This document shows positions 7,068 through 14,073 of a stretch of 64,000 nt of DNA, one piece after another (position 1 is the first letter of the stretch; every line of letters begins with the position of its first letter). Made by a program: the position numbers and the translations under genes. Below the pieces are notes generated by a model. It was not told the DNA's origin. It searched no databases and saw only the letters and a list, made by a program, of their open reading frames with translations. Source of the stretch: Falsiroseomonas sp050563535 (lineage in GTDB: Bacteria; Pseudomonadota; Alphaproteobacteria; Acetobacterales; Acetobacteraceae); NCBI RefSeq assembly GCF_050563535.1, contig NZ_JBNXUO010000021.1:1-64000 (forward strand), in the 5' to 3' direction.

Positions 7068-7130
7068 GTGTATCTCCTCAAGCCTGCATGAAAGCAGGCA
7101 AGGCGCGGAGGGTCTCCCCTCCGCCCTTTC
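7068..7130 (-). repeat. Type-I intercistronic linker
   Basis: SD-proximal stem gcctgc/gcaggc (7082-7099); stop-proximal stem gcggaggg/ccctccgc (7105-7124). Confidence 0.8.
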
Positions 7131-7649
7131 TCAGGCGGCGCTCGCTTGGCGGAGCAGCCAATTGGCTCGGTCGGCGATGCTGTTCGCCATCGACGTCAGC
7201 GCATCCCGAACGTGCGGCGCACATGCGAGCACACGCCTCTGCCTCCAGGAGAGGCTTCCGGCAAAGCTCGGAAGGTCGCTCATGAGGCGCGCCGGCGGCA
7301 GTTGGCCGCAGCAGATATAGGCCATCGCGATGTCGAAGCGGAGGTCCATTCCGCCCCCGGTGAGGGCGATGAAGATCTCCTCCTCTCCGTTGCGCTCCCA
7401 GGTGATCAGCGATGTCGCGCCGCCATGCCGGTGCATCAGCTCGGCCGAATCGGCGACCGATTGCCGGTATGTCACGGCGACGGGCCACATGGCGGTCATC
7501 ATGGGGTAGTAACTGTCGATGTCGCCGTCGGGATCGCCCGCCGGGACGACGGGGTTGAACCCTTCATCGAAATCGGATGGGGCATCCACGGTCTCGTTGA
7601 TGAAGACGCAGGAGCGTCCCAGCTCCGAAACCGGTAGAAGTGTTGGCAT
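7131..7649 (-). CDS. Unknown 172-residue protein
   Basis: Start MPTLLPVSELGRSCVF at 7649 after GAGAG-aaaa. Mixed alpha/beta: SYYPMMTAMWPVAVTYRQ and ATSLITWERNGEEEIFIALT in the first half; helical WRQRRVLACAPHVRDALT and ADRANWLLRQA at the end. Three Cys residues but no metal-site spacing. Family not recognised. Confidence 0.65.
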   Translation of the reverse strand: MPTLLPVSELGRSCVFINETVDAPSDFDEGFNPVVPAGDPDGDIDSYYPMMTAMWPVAVTYRQSVADSAELMHRHGGATSLITWERNGEEEIFIALTGGGMDLRFDIAMAYICCGQLPPARLMSDLPSFAGSLSWRQRRVLACAPHVRDALTSMANSIADRANWLLRQASAA

Positions 7650-7716
7650 TTTTCTCTCCTCAAGCACACATATATGTGTGCGATCCGCACGGGTTTCCCC
7701 GTGCGGGTTTCGTCAC
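7650..7716 (-). repeat. Type-I intercistronic linker
   Basis: SD-proximal stem is a full 18-base palindrome gcacacata/tatgtgtgc (7664-7681); stop-proximal stem ccgcacggg/cccgtgcgg (7685-7706). Confidence 0.85.
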
Positions 7717-8058
7717 TCAGACCTCCGGCAGGCGCTCCGTCGTGCCCATCCACCTCTCGGGCCGGATGGCCCTTGCCCAATCTGCAAGGGAGGGTATGCG
7801 ACCGGAGAAGTCCTCGCTGACATGCTGCTCGCCGATCAGGCGAACCGGAACCTCTCGGCCATCCGAGTTCGTGATCGTTGTGCCAAAGACCCTCTCTGCC
7901 TCGAAGATGCCCTCCGAGTGGTGTCGGAGGAATCGATGGCGGAAGTCGGCGACATGCGCCTTGCTCGCGTCGAACCAGTCATGGATCGCCTGATAGTCCT
8001 CAGGCCGCCCGCCGAACTTCTTCGACGAGCTGACTGCGTGGTGATAGGGGTGTGCCAC
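7717..8058 (-). CDS. DUF6915-like protein
   Basis: 113 residues. GTG start at 8058 gives MAHPYHHAVSSSKKFGGRPE. The His-rich start, HDWFDASKAHVADFRHRFLR, HHSEGIFEAERVFG and a C-terminal part with EQHVSEDFSG and WMG match the DUF6915 family of alphaproteobacterial and phage proteins. The many conserved His and Asp residues (HDWFD, DFRHR, HH) would suit a metal site; no activity is known. The start overlaps the stop of the DUF6878-like gene by one base, so the two are co-translated. Confidence 0.8.
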   Translation of the reverse strand: MAHPYHHAVSSSKKFGGRPEDYQAIHDWFDASKAHVADFRHRFLRHHSEGIFEAERVFGTTITNSDGREVPVRLIGEQHVSEDFSGRIPSLADWARAIRPERWMGTTERLPEV

Positions 8059-8447
8059 TAGATCTCTCCGTGGCTCGTCCACTCGACGCTCTCGACCCTG
8101 TCGCCATGATCGAGGCTCACATACCGGCCCTCCGGATCGAAGGTGAAGATGCCCGTCGATCCCTCGTTGATCTCCCATCCGCCATGAAGGGCGGAGAGGT
8201 AGCTGTAGCAGAGCCTCTCGATCGCCTCGGCGAGCGGAACCTCCTCTGCGGCGATCTCGCCCTCCCAGGTGTGCGACAGGTATCGCACCGTGACGCCCCC
8301 AGGAATTTCGGCCGAGATCTCCTCGATCTGGCCGCTGTCGCCGAAGCCGTCGTATTTCGCCTCGAACATCCCGACGCCTGCGGATCGCAGGGCGTCGAGT
8401 ATCTCGTTCTTGTTCGACTCTCTCGTCGTGTCGTGGCTGATAGTCAT
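8058..8447 (-). CDS. DUF6878-like protein
   Basis: 129 residues from MTISHDTTRESNKNEILDAL at 8447 (after GAGGAG-acacac). The motifs FEAKYDGFGDSGQIEEISAE, AIERLCYSYLSALHGGWEIN and FTFDPEGRYVSLDHGDR match the DUF6878 family. In the genomes I know, this family often sits with DUF6915 genes, as here. The gene upstream is separated by a linker. Function unknown. Confidence 0.8.
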   Translation of the reverse strand: MTISHDTTRESNKNEILDALRSAGVGMFEAKYDGFGDSGQIEEISAEIPGGVTVRYLSHTWEGEIAAEEVPLAEAIERLCYSYLSALHGGWEINEGSTGIFTFDPEGRYVSLDHGDRVESVEWTSHGEI

Positions 8448-8518
8448 GTGTGTCTCCTCAAGTCCGCAACCATGCGGACGACAGCCGAGAGGTTTCCCCC
8501 CTCGGCGTTTCGCTGCCC
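8448..8518 (-). repeat. Type-I intercistronic linker
   Basis: SD-proximal stem gtccgca/tgcggac (8462-8479); stop-proximal stem gccgag/ctcggc (8484-8505). Confidence 0.8.
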
Positions 8519-9295
8519 CTATCGGCTCGCGGCCTCGATGAGGACGCGCGGAAGGTCGTCGCTGTCGAGGAAGAGTAGGTAGTCGAACGCCTCCTCGATC
8601 AGGGCGTCGAGATCGCCTCCGACGACGCACCAGGGGTCTCCCCCGGAGTTGTCGGTGGTCGTCGATAGCTCTTCCGCGTCCGCCTCGACCACCATGAGAT
8701 GACCCTCGTGGCCGACGTTGAGACCTGGCAGCCTCGGCCCGAGGGTAAATCCGAACGCCTCCAGCGCATATCGCTTCTGGTCGGCATTCAAGGACTCCGC
8801 AATCGCGCTGAGGTCTGGCGGGGGCGTGGGCGCGGCCCTCTCGATGATCGATCGGATGCTCTCATCCCGATCCGCCATGAGCGGTCCTGTCGCCATGAGC
8901 CAGGGGTCGTCGAAGCGGCCATCGAGGAGCGCAAGGATGGCGCGAAGCGCAGCTCCCTGCGCCCCCTCCCCATCGCCCGCATTTCGCCGCCCCGTCGTGC
9001 GCCGCCGCCCGCCCATCAGGGCACCGATGATGGCGCCCATGACCTCCTCCGGCGACTCTCGCCACTCGTCGGACGTCCAGTAGGCCAGCTCGACGGTTAG
9101 GTCGGCTTCGACCTCCTGGGTGATGCGGACATAGCTGCACGGATCCGGGCTGGCGGGGCACCTCATCTGGCGCCCCTCGCCGGGATCCACCACCGCCTCG
9201 TCGTCGTAGCTGACGCCCCCCGAGAAGATTGCGTGGTCGATCTCGAAATCGCTGAGACCGCACCGGCGAAGCATTTCTCTTGTCAGTCTTGTCAT
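8519..9295 (-). CDS. Unknown 258-residue protein
   Basis: Start MTRLTREMLRRCGLSDFEID at 9295 after GAGGAG. Acidic, mixed alpha/beta. The N-terminal part has two Cys in MRCPASPDPCSYV; the middle holds a basic break (GGRRRTTGRRN) and a helical part; the C-terminal part is acidic with FDYLLFLDSDDLPRVLIEA. No family recognised. It is the largest gene of the left operon. Confidence 0.65.
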   Translation of the reverse strand: MTRLTREMLRRCGLSDFEIDHAIFSGGVSYDDEAVVDPGEGRQMRCPASPDPCSYVRITQEVEADLTVELAYWTSDEWRESPEEVMGAIIGALMGGRRRTTGRRNAGDGEGAQGAALRAILALLDGRFDDPWLMATGPLMADRDESIRSIIERAAPTPPPDLSAIAESLNADQKRYALEAFGFTLGPRLPGLNVGHEGHLMVVEADAEELSTTTDNSGGDPWCVVGGDLDALIEEAFDYLLFLDSDDLPRVLIEAASR

Positions 9296-9359
9296 TCTTT
9301 TTCTCCTCAAACCGGCTTGTCGCCGGCAAGCACCGAGGGGTTTCCCCCTCGGGCTTTCG
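9296..9359 (-). repeat. Type-I intercistronic linker
   Basis: SD-proximal stem ccggc/gccgg (9312-9326); stop-proximal stem ccgagggg/ccctcgg (9333-9352). Confidence 0.8.
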
Positions 9360-9440
9360 TCACGCGAGCAGCAGGGCCGCCACAAGGATGATCGTGCAGA
9401 TCAGCCAGATGAGGGCGATGCCGTTCATGATGGCGTGCAT
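9360..9440 (-). CDS. 26-residue single-pass membrane peptide
   Basis: MHAIMNGIALIWLICTIILV followed by AALLLA and TGA. Almost the whole peptide is one membrane helix. The ATG at 9440 lies about 11 bases after GGAG; the frame ends just before a type-I linker, which in this operon always follows a stop codon. That placement is the best support that it is real. Function unknown. Confidence 0.6.
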   Translation of the reverse strand: MHAIMNGIALIWLICTIILVAALLLA

Positions 9441-9459
9441 GCTGTTGTGTTCTCCATCT

Positions 9460-9678
9460 TCATGGGCGCGAGGCGATCTGCGCGCGCCTGATTTTCGCCT
9501 CGATGCGGGACCGAAAGCGCTCCCTCAGCCAGTCGCTTAGGGCCGCCATGTCGGAGGTGGTGATCTCTATTCCCATGCCGCTCTCCTGGATGGAGGACAG
9601 GCAGAGATGCGTGGCGGGGTCGGCAAGTAGGTCGAGCGTTTCCTCGACGTACTCGCGGCTGATTTCGAGGCCCGTCAC
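9460..9678 (-). CDS. Unknown 72-residue protein, GTG start
   Basis: GTG at 9678: TGLEISREYVEETLDLLADP, then CLSSIQESGMGIEITT and a helical end DWLRERFRSRIEAKIRRAQI. The start overlaps the stop of an 11-codon frame (9675-9710), which suggests coupled initiation. No family recognised. The gene has typical high-GC third positions, unlike the overlapping alternative frame that starts MSSSPSG. Confidence 0.6.
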   Translation of the reverse strand: MTGLEISREYVEETLDLLADPATHLCLSSIQESGMGIEITTSDMAALSDWLRERFRSRIEAKIRRAQIASRP

Positions 9679-9710
9679 GACCTGACGGGCTCGACGACAT
9701 AGATTTCCAC
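9675..9710 (-). CDS. Possible 11-residue micro-ORF
   Basis: GTG-started frame coding VEIYVVEPVRS. GGAG lies seven bases upstream of the GTG, and the stop overlaps the GTG of the next gene (GTGA). It could be a coupling leader rather than a functional peptide. Confidence 0.3.
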   Translation of the reverse strand: MEIYVVEPVRS

Positions 9711-9711
9711 T

Positions 9712-9849
9712 CTAGGCCTCCCGCGTCCTGATCCTCGCCACCCCGGCCCTGGCCCAGAGAAGGGCGAGGGAGGAGGCGACGCTGATGCGTCGACGCTCCT
9801 GGACATACCAGAAGCGATCTCCGCGGCGGTTTCTGAAGATTGTCAGCAC
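9712..9849 (-). CDS. Small basic protein, first gene of the left operon
   Basis: 45 residues from GTG at 9849, eight bases after GAGGAG: LTIFRNRRGDRFWYVQERRR, then SVASSLALLWARAGVARIRT. Basic N-terminal half and an amphipathic or hydrophobic second half. It lies directly downstream of the strong leftward promoter (9897-9925). Function unknown. Confidence 0.6.
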   Translation of the reverse strand: MLTIFRNRRGDRFWYVQERRRISVASSLALLWARAGVARIRTREA

Positions 9850-9885
9850 GTTGCTGGTCTCCTCAAGCCAGCAGAATTGCTGGCG
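9850..9885 (-). repeat. Type-I linker, short form
   Basis: Only the SD-proximal hairpin gccagca/tgctggc (9867-9884) and UUGAGGAG are present, as at 105-141, because this is the first cistron after a promoter. Confidence 0.75.
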
Positions 9886-9896
9886 ACCGCACACGA

Positions 9897-9925
9897 ATGA
9901 TAGCGCAGAAAGGACCAATGTTCAA
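9897..9925 (-). promoter_or_regulatory. Main leftward promoter
   Basis: Minus strand: -35 TTGAAC (9920-9925), exactly 17 bases, -10 TATCAT (9897-9902). It stands just upstream of the left operon and is divergent to the promoter at 9978. Confidence 0.7.
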
Positions 9926-9930
9926 CTTTT

Positions 9931-9969
9931 TATGTGTTTACCAAGCCGTTCATGCGATTCGAACACATA
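9931..9969. promoter_or_regulatory. Probable operator between divergent promoters
   Basis: Nested inverted repeats between the two promoters: outer arms tatgtgtt (9931-9938) and aacacata (9962-9969), inner GTTC-N9-GAAC (9948-9964). The symmetry and place fit a repressor site controlling both directions; the phage XRE proteins are candidate ligands. Confidence 0.5.
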
Positions 9970-9977
9970 GGGACGCA

Positions 9978-10006
9978 TTGCAATAGGCCTCGGGAGTGCC
10001 CATAAC
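9978..10006 (+). promoter_or_regulatory. Rightward promoter for the replication block
   Basis: -35 TTGCAA (9978-9983), 17 bases, -10 CATAAC (10001-10006), about 28 bases before the TTG start at 10034. Confidence 0.55.
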
Positions 10007-10033
10007 CGGTTCCCACACGAGAGGAGGAAGGCC

Positions 10034-10399
10034 TTGGCTGTCTCTGGGCGCGGAGAGGTCCGCGACACACAAGAGTGTGTTTCATGGTCGCCATCCTGGA
10101 TTCTGGGTCGCCTCATCGAGGCGAATGAGGACGGCAGTCTCGGCGCGGCCGGCTTCTCGGCGGTCTCGCGGGTGATGGCGATCATGTGCCGCCTCGGCGC
10201 GCCGAGGATCAAGCTGTCGGCGACGGAGCGCCTCGCCGGACTCAACCGAACCCGCCTGCGCGAGGTGATCGAGCGGCCCGAGGTGTCGCGCTACCTCTCC
10301 GTCGAGAGGGTTGGCGGGCTATTCTGGATCAAGCCCGTCATTCGCGACGGCGAGACCCCTTATTGGGCCGCCGCGAACGGGGATGGCGCCGCCCTGTGA
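10034..10399 (+). CDS. Small putative DNA-binding protein, TTG start
   Basis: 121 residues. The TTG at 10034 is preceded by a near-perfect gaggaggaagg site; no ATG in frame would keep the N-terminus. The core AIMCRLGAPRIKLSATERLA, NRTRLREVIERPEVSRYLSV and VGGLFWIKPVIR looks like a winged helix (helix-helix-wing). The palindrome acacac-aaga-gtgtgt (10065-10080) lies in its first codons. It is coupled to the initiator gene (GTGA). Likely role: early regulator or replication accessory protein (inference). Confidence 0.65.
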   Translation: MAVSGRGEVRDTQECVSWSPSWILGRLIEANEDGSLGAAGFSAVSRVMAIMCRLGAPRIKLSATERLAGLNRTRLREVIERPEVSRYLSVERVGGLFWIKPVIRDGETPYWAAANGDGAAL

Positions 10400-11628
10400 T
10401 CATCGTCATGGGCGTTGCCGAGGATGCGATTGATCGCGCCGGCACGGAGGCCGGCCTGTCCATGGGGGCAGTCTATGCCCTCGTGAAGATCCGCGCCGCG
10501 GTCTCGGACGGGCCGAAATCCGTCGCCGAGATCTCCCGCAGGACGGGAATGGACCGCAACAAGCTGCGCGCGAACATTGCGACGCTTGCGGGTCTCGGCA
10601 TGCTTTCGGCTATCGGAATTGCGGCCGCGGGGATGCCGAATGCGGCCGCGAGCCGCATTTCCGAAAATGCGGCCGCGGGGATGTCGAATGCGGCCGCCGG
10701 CGACCAGAATGCGGCCGCGAGCCGCATTTCGGTTGCCGCGAGCCGCATTTCCGAAAATGCGGCCGCGAGCCGCATTTCGGGTGCTCGGAGCCGCATTTCG
10801 GGTGCTGAGAGCGACCAAAATGCGGCCGCCGGCGACCAGAATGCGGCCGCGAGCCGCATTTCCGAGCCCGATTTAGGACATATATATACTTCCTCTTTAA
10901 GGGATATACCTTCCAAGGTTAGTGCTGGTGATGAGGTAGATAACCTCATTCCCCTCCTTCCCTTACTGGAATGTCCCTCTCAGAAAAAAGAGAATGTCCT
11001 TAACCCGCCATCCGCAAAGACGCGGACGAGCCGGGCCGAGGCGAAGGCGCGCCGCGCGGAGGTCGCGGGCGAGGCCTTCGAGCGGTTCTGGGCGGCGTGG
11101 CGGAAGGAGCGCCGCGTGAAGCCCGACAAGGCGGCCGCCGCCTTCCGCGCGGCCGTCCTGCGCGGCGCCGACCCGGAGGAGATCATCGCCGGCGCCGCCC
11201 GCTACACGGCGCACGAGATCGCCAAGGGAACCCCGGTGAGTTTCATCGCCCACCCCACCACCTGGCTCGGGGACGGCCGCTGGCGCGACGAGCTGCCGGA
11301 GGCCGACCTGCCGCCGACGCCGGGTCGGCTGCGCGACCTCGCCCGCGTCGAGCAGGCGCTTCTCGACGCCACGCGGAACGAATTCATGCCATGGCAGGCA
11401 AGCGCCCTCATGCGCCTCGGCCGCCTGACGGCCTACGCGGCCGGGGATGCGCTGCCGGTGGACGGCGTCGCCGAGGTCGAGGCGATGCGGTCCGAGATCG
11501 AGCGCCTCAAGGCGCGCGGCGTGCGCCTGCCGAACATCCGCGCGACGGCCGAGGCCGCCGCACCACAGCGCCCGTCCGGCGCCATTCGCGAGGCCCTGCG
11601 CGGCCTCCTGTTCGAGGAGCCCGCATGA
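10396..11628 (+). CDS. Replication initiator protein with intragenic origin repeats
   Basis: 410 residues from a GTG overlapping the upstream stop (an ATG at 10408 is the alternative). Residues 10-75 are a winged-helix domain (GAVYALVKIRAAVSDGPKSV, then ISRRTGMDRNKLRANIATLA). Residues about 75-155 are low-complexity repeats of NAAASRISE coded by the iteron cluster. The C-terminal part carries FERFWAAWRKERRVKPDKAA, YTAHEIAKGTPVSFIAHPTT and WLGDGRWRDE, which is typical of phage helix-turn-helix replication proteins. The order (DNA-binding domain, iterons, helicase-contact domain, then helicase gene) parallels phage lambda O and P. The stop overlaps the primase start (ATGA). Confidence 0.8.
   Translation: MIIVMGVAEDAIDRAGTEAGLSMGAVYALVKIRAAVSDGPKSVAEISRRTGMDRNKLRANIATLAGLGMLSAIGIAAAGMPNAAASRISENAAAGMSNAAAGDQNAAASRISVAASRISENAAASRISGARSRISGAESDQNAAAGDQNAAASRISEPDLGHIYTSSLRDIPSKVSAGDEVDNLIPLLPLLECPSQKKENVLNPPSAKTRTSRAEAKARRAEVAGEAFERFWAAWRKERRVKPDKAAAAFRAAVLRGADPEEIIAGAARYTAHEIAKGTPVSFIAHPTTWLGDGRWRDELPEADLPPTPGRLRDLARVEQALLDATRNEFMPWQASALMRLGRLTAYAAGDALPVDGVAEVEAMRSEIERLKARGVRLPNIRATAEAAAPQRPSGAIREALRGLLFEEPA
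10616..10865 (+). repeat. Origin-like iteron cluster rich in NotI sites
   Basis: About 14 copies of the half-site ATGCGGC, eight in one orientation and six as GCCGCAT, often paired head to head around a short centre. The cluster holds eight GCGGCCGC (NotI) octamers in about 240 bases. It lies in frame inside the initiator gene and is followed at once by an AT-rich stretch, as in intragenic origins of the lambda type. Confidence 0.75.
10866..10990 (+). other. AT-rich stretch next to the iterons, candidate unwinding element
   Basis: Includes gatttaggacatatatata and further low-GC sequence such as ctctttaagggatatacc. It contrasts sharply with the GC-rich surroundings and is still coding (HIYTSSLRDIPSKVSAGD). 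Its position beside the iterons suggests the DNA-unwinding element. Confidence 0.55.
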
Positions 11629-13580
11629 CCGAGAAGCCAACCCTTGCCGAGGTCCTCGACCGCGCGCGCATTCGCCCCCTCCACTGGAGGGCCGAGGTCG
11701 AGCAGCGGCTGGTCTGCCCGGAGTGCGGCGGCGGGAAGACGCGCGAGAAGTCCCTCGCGCTCCGCCTCGATGCCGATGGTGGGGCGGTCTGGAAGTGCCA
11801 CCGGGGGCATTGCGGGTGGTCCGACAACATCCCGGCCGGCGCCGTGCGTGGCGGCCGGTCCACGCCACCCGCCCGCCCGCAGGCCGCCCCGCCGCGCCCC
11901 GCCGAGCAGCACCCGGAGGGGGAGAGGGAGCGGACGGAGGCGCTCTACGACTTCTTCCAGAAGCGCGGCATCTCGCGCAGGACGGTTGACGAGATGGGGA
12001 TCTATCTCCGCCGCGGCGTCTGGTTCCCGCAGCTTGCCGACGAGGAGGTGAAGACCACGACGGCGATCGTCTTCCCCTATGTCGAGGGGGGCGAGGTCGC
12101 GAACCACAAGTATCGCGGATACCGCATGGTCGAGGTGGAGGACGAGGCGGGCGTCAAGCGCCGGATCCGCGACAAGATCCACCGCCAGGACACCGGCGCG
12201 AAGAAGACGCTGTTCAACGGCGACTGCCTCTCGGGCCTCGGTCCGGAGGACACGGTCTTCCTCGTGGAGGGCGAATTCGACGTCGCCGCGCTCTGGGAGG
12301 CGGGCGCCCACGCGGCGATCAGCCTCCCGGATGGCGCCTCCGACAGGCTGCGCGACGAGTCCGATCCGGAGCGCGCCAACGACAAGCGATTCTTCCCGCT
12401 CATGGAGCGGATCGAGGATATTCGCGCGGTCGGCAAGATCGTCATCGCGACCGACAGCGACACCCCCGGCACATACCTTGCCGAGGAATTCGCCCGTCGC
12501 ATCGGCAAGGAGATCGTCTGGCGCGTCCGCTGGCCGAAGGGCTGCAAGGACGCCAATGACGTCCTGATGGCGGGCGGCGTCGAGGCGCTGCGGGACTGCC
12601 TCGCCTCGGCGGAGCGGTGGGTGCCGGACGGAATCTATGACGGCAGCGCGGCCGCCGACATGGCGATCCACCGCGAGGCGAGCCGGCCCGCCCCGCTGAC
12701 GACGGGGCTCAGGTCCCTCGATGCGCTCTTCCGCCTCCCCCAGCACGGGGCGCTCGTCGTCCTGACGGGGCCGCCGGGACATGGCAAGAGCACGCTCTTC
12801 AACGCGCTGATGGTCCAGGCCGGACTCCATCACGGTTGGCACTCGATCATCTGCTCGCCCGAGATGGATCGCCTCGACCTTGCGGCCTACATGTCGAGCG
12901 TCCTTGTCGGAAAGCCCTTCTACGGCGAGCGCGGTATGAGCGATGGCGACATCGCGACGGCGTCGGCGTTCCTCCGCAACCATGTGACCTTCCTGGAGCC
13001 GGAGGGCGGCCCTCCCTCGCTCGATTGGGTGAAGGCCGCGATCCGGAAAGTGCATGCGCGGCGCGGCTCGAAGATCGTGGTGCTTGACCCATGGGGTGAG
13101 TTTGACATCTACGCTTCCACCCTCCCGGACCTGGCGGAGAGGCGGGCCGAGGAGGCCGCGCGAAGGGCGATGCTCTTCCCGGACTTCCTCGGCCGCCGCC
13201 TCGCGGAGCTTCGCGAGATGGCGCACGAGCTTGGCATGGTCGTCGTTGTTGTCGCCCACCCGCAGAAGCTTCAGCGCGACCGGGAGGGGAAGTATCCGAC
13301 CCCGACCGGCTACGACATTGCCGGTGGCGCGACATGGTATAACCGCGCGGAGGTCGGGCTCACCATCGAGCGCGTCGAGGGCAACGAGGCCTGCGTCCAT
13401 GTCTGGAAGGCGCGGCACCGCCTCTATGCGAGCTACGGCGTCGTGCGGCTCCGCTTCGAGCCGGAGACGGGCCGCTTCTTCGACCTCACCGGCCCGTCGC
13501 TTGTCGACAGCAGCCCGATGGCGGCAAGCGCGGCATCGGAGGGGAGCGAGGACGACGACGTTCCGTGGGTCTCGGCATAG
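11625..13580 (+). CDS. Primase-helicase (zinc finger, TOPRIM, DnaB-like ATPase)
   Basis: 651 residues, start ATG overlapping the initiator stop. Zinc ribbon at about 27-66 (CPECGGGK ... CHRGHCGW). TOPRIM core at about 205-300 with VFLVEGEFDVAALWEAG and IVIATDSDTPG. Helicase from about 350: Walker A VLTGPPGHGKSTLFN, ICSPEMDRLDLA, Walker B KIVVLDPWGE, and VVVVAHPQKLQ. The layout is that of T7 gp4/Twinkle-type primase-helicases. It should unwind DNA and synthesise primers at the fork, probably loaded by the initiator encoded just upstream. The 3' end overlaps the antisense VRR-NUC gene by 148 bases. Confidence 0.93.
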   Translation: MTEKPTLAEVLDRARIRPLHWRAEVEQRLVCPECGGGKTREKSLALRLDADGGAVWKCHRGHCGWSDNIPAGAVRGGRSTPPARPQAAPPRPAEQHPEGERERTEALYDFFQKRGISRRTVDEMGIYLRRGVWFPQLADEEVKTTTAIVFPYVEGGEVANHKYRGYRMVEVEDEAGVKRRIRDKIHRQDTGAKKTLFNGDCLSGLGPEDTVFLVEGEFDVAALWEAGAHAAISLPDGASDRLRDESDPERANDKRFFPLMERIEDIRAVGKIVIATDSDTPGTYLAEEFARRIGKEIVWRVRWPKGCKDANDVLMAGGVEALRDCLASAERWVPDGIYDGSAAADMAIHREASRPAPLTTGLRSLDALFRLPQHGALVVLTGPPGHGKSTLFNALMVQAGLHHGWHSIICSPEMDRLDLAAYMSSVLVGKPFYGERGMSDGDIATASAFLRNHVTFLEPEGGPPSLDWVKAAIRKVHARRGSKIVVLDPWGEFDIYASTLPDLAERRAEEAARRAMLFPDFLGRRLAELREMAHELGMVVVVVAHPQKLQRDREGKYPTPTGYDIAGGATWYNRAEVGLTIERVEGNEACVHVWKARHRLYASYGVVRLRFEPETGRFFDLTGPSLVDSSPMAASAASEGSEDDDVPWVSA

Positions 13581-13978
13581 AGGGCTCTGGCCGCCCCTGC
13601 CGCATCCCGGATGATGGCGGCCGCCGCGTCGATGCCATCGACGACATGGACCTCGTGACCGAGGTGCCGGAGGAGGGTGTGGATCGCTCGCTGCTGCGGC
13701 GATCGCTCCCCGGCGCGGGCGCCGGAGACGGGGTCGCGCGGCCTCTTCACCTCGATCCACACAACCCTCCCGCCGCGGAGGCAGAGGACGAGATCAGGCA
13801 TCCCCGCGAGGGTTCCGGTGGCCTTCATGGCGCCGGCTTCTGCTTTTGTGCGCTTTCCCCCATTGGGGATGGCGGCAATGAAGCCGAGATGTGGTGGGAT
13901 GGAGAGGCGGGCGAGCCCGACGATCCCCTCCTGGAGGCCGTCTTCGGCGCGCCTTCGGCGGGTTCCGGGGATCCTCAT
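13433..13978 (-). CDS. VRR-NUC domain nuclease, antisense to the replication block
   Basis: 181 residues from ATG 13978. The core has the VRR-NUC pattern: QEGIVGLARL, AAIPNGGKRT, GAMKATGTLAGMPDLVL, VVWIEVKRP, GERSPQQRAIHTLLRHLGHE and VHVVDG. The catalytic set E, D (MPDL), E-x-K (IEVK) and Q (SPQQR) is present. Such phage nucleases are thought to act as Holliday-junction or flap resolvases. The last 50 residues lie antisense to the primase gene. No good ribosome-binding site is visible. This is the only leftward gene in its block. Confidence 0.8.
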   Translation of the reverse strand: MRIPGTRRRRAEDGLQEGIVGLARLSIPPHLGFIAAIPNGGKRTKAEAGAMKATGTLAGMPDLVLCLRGGRVVWIEVKRPRDPVSGARAGERSPQQRAIHTLLRHLGHEVHVVDGIDAAAAIIRDAAGAARALYAETHGTSSSSLPSDAALAAIGLLSTSDGPVRSKKRPVSGSKRSRTTP

Positions 13979-14073
13979 GATGCGATAACGAGAATTTTTG
14001 AACGGACTTGACGCCGCGTGCCCACATATGGATTGGATTGCGTGAGAATGCGCGAATGCGAGGGGTGGCATAG

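Noticed and set aside
1030..9359. Series of intrinsic terminators between the leftward genes
   Set aside because: The hairpins lack a U-run; termination after each cistron would silence the operon, as only two leftward promoters were found.
105..9885. CRISPR array
   Set aside because: The repeats are hairpin linkers spaced by genes, differ in sequence and have no spacers of constant length.
11433..13760. Long minus-strand open frame (775 codons) opposite the primase-helicase
   Set aside because: The plus strand has clear primase and helicase motifs; the minus frame is a composition effect.
13565..14011. Plus-strand gene opposite the VRR-NUC gene
   Set aside because: No family features, while the minus strand carries the full nuclease motif.
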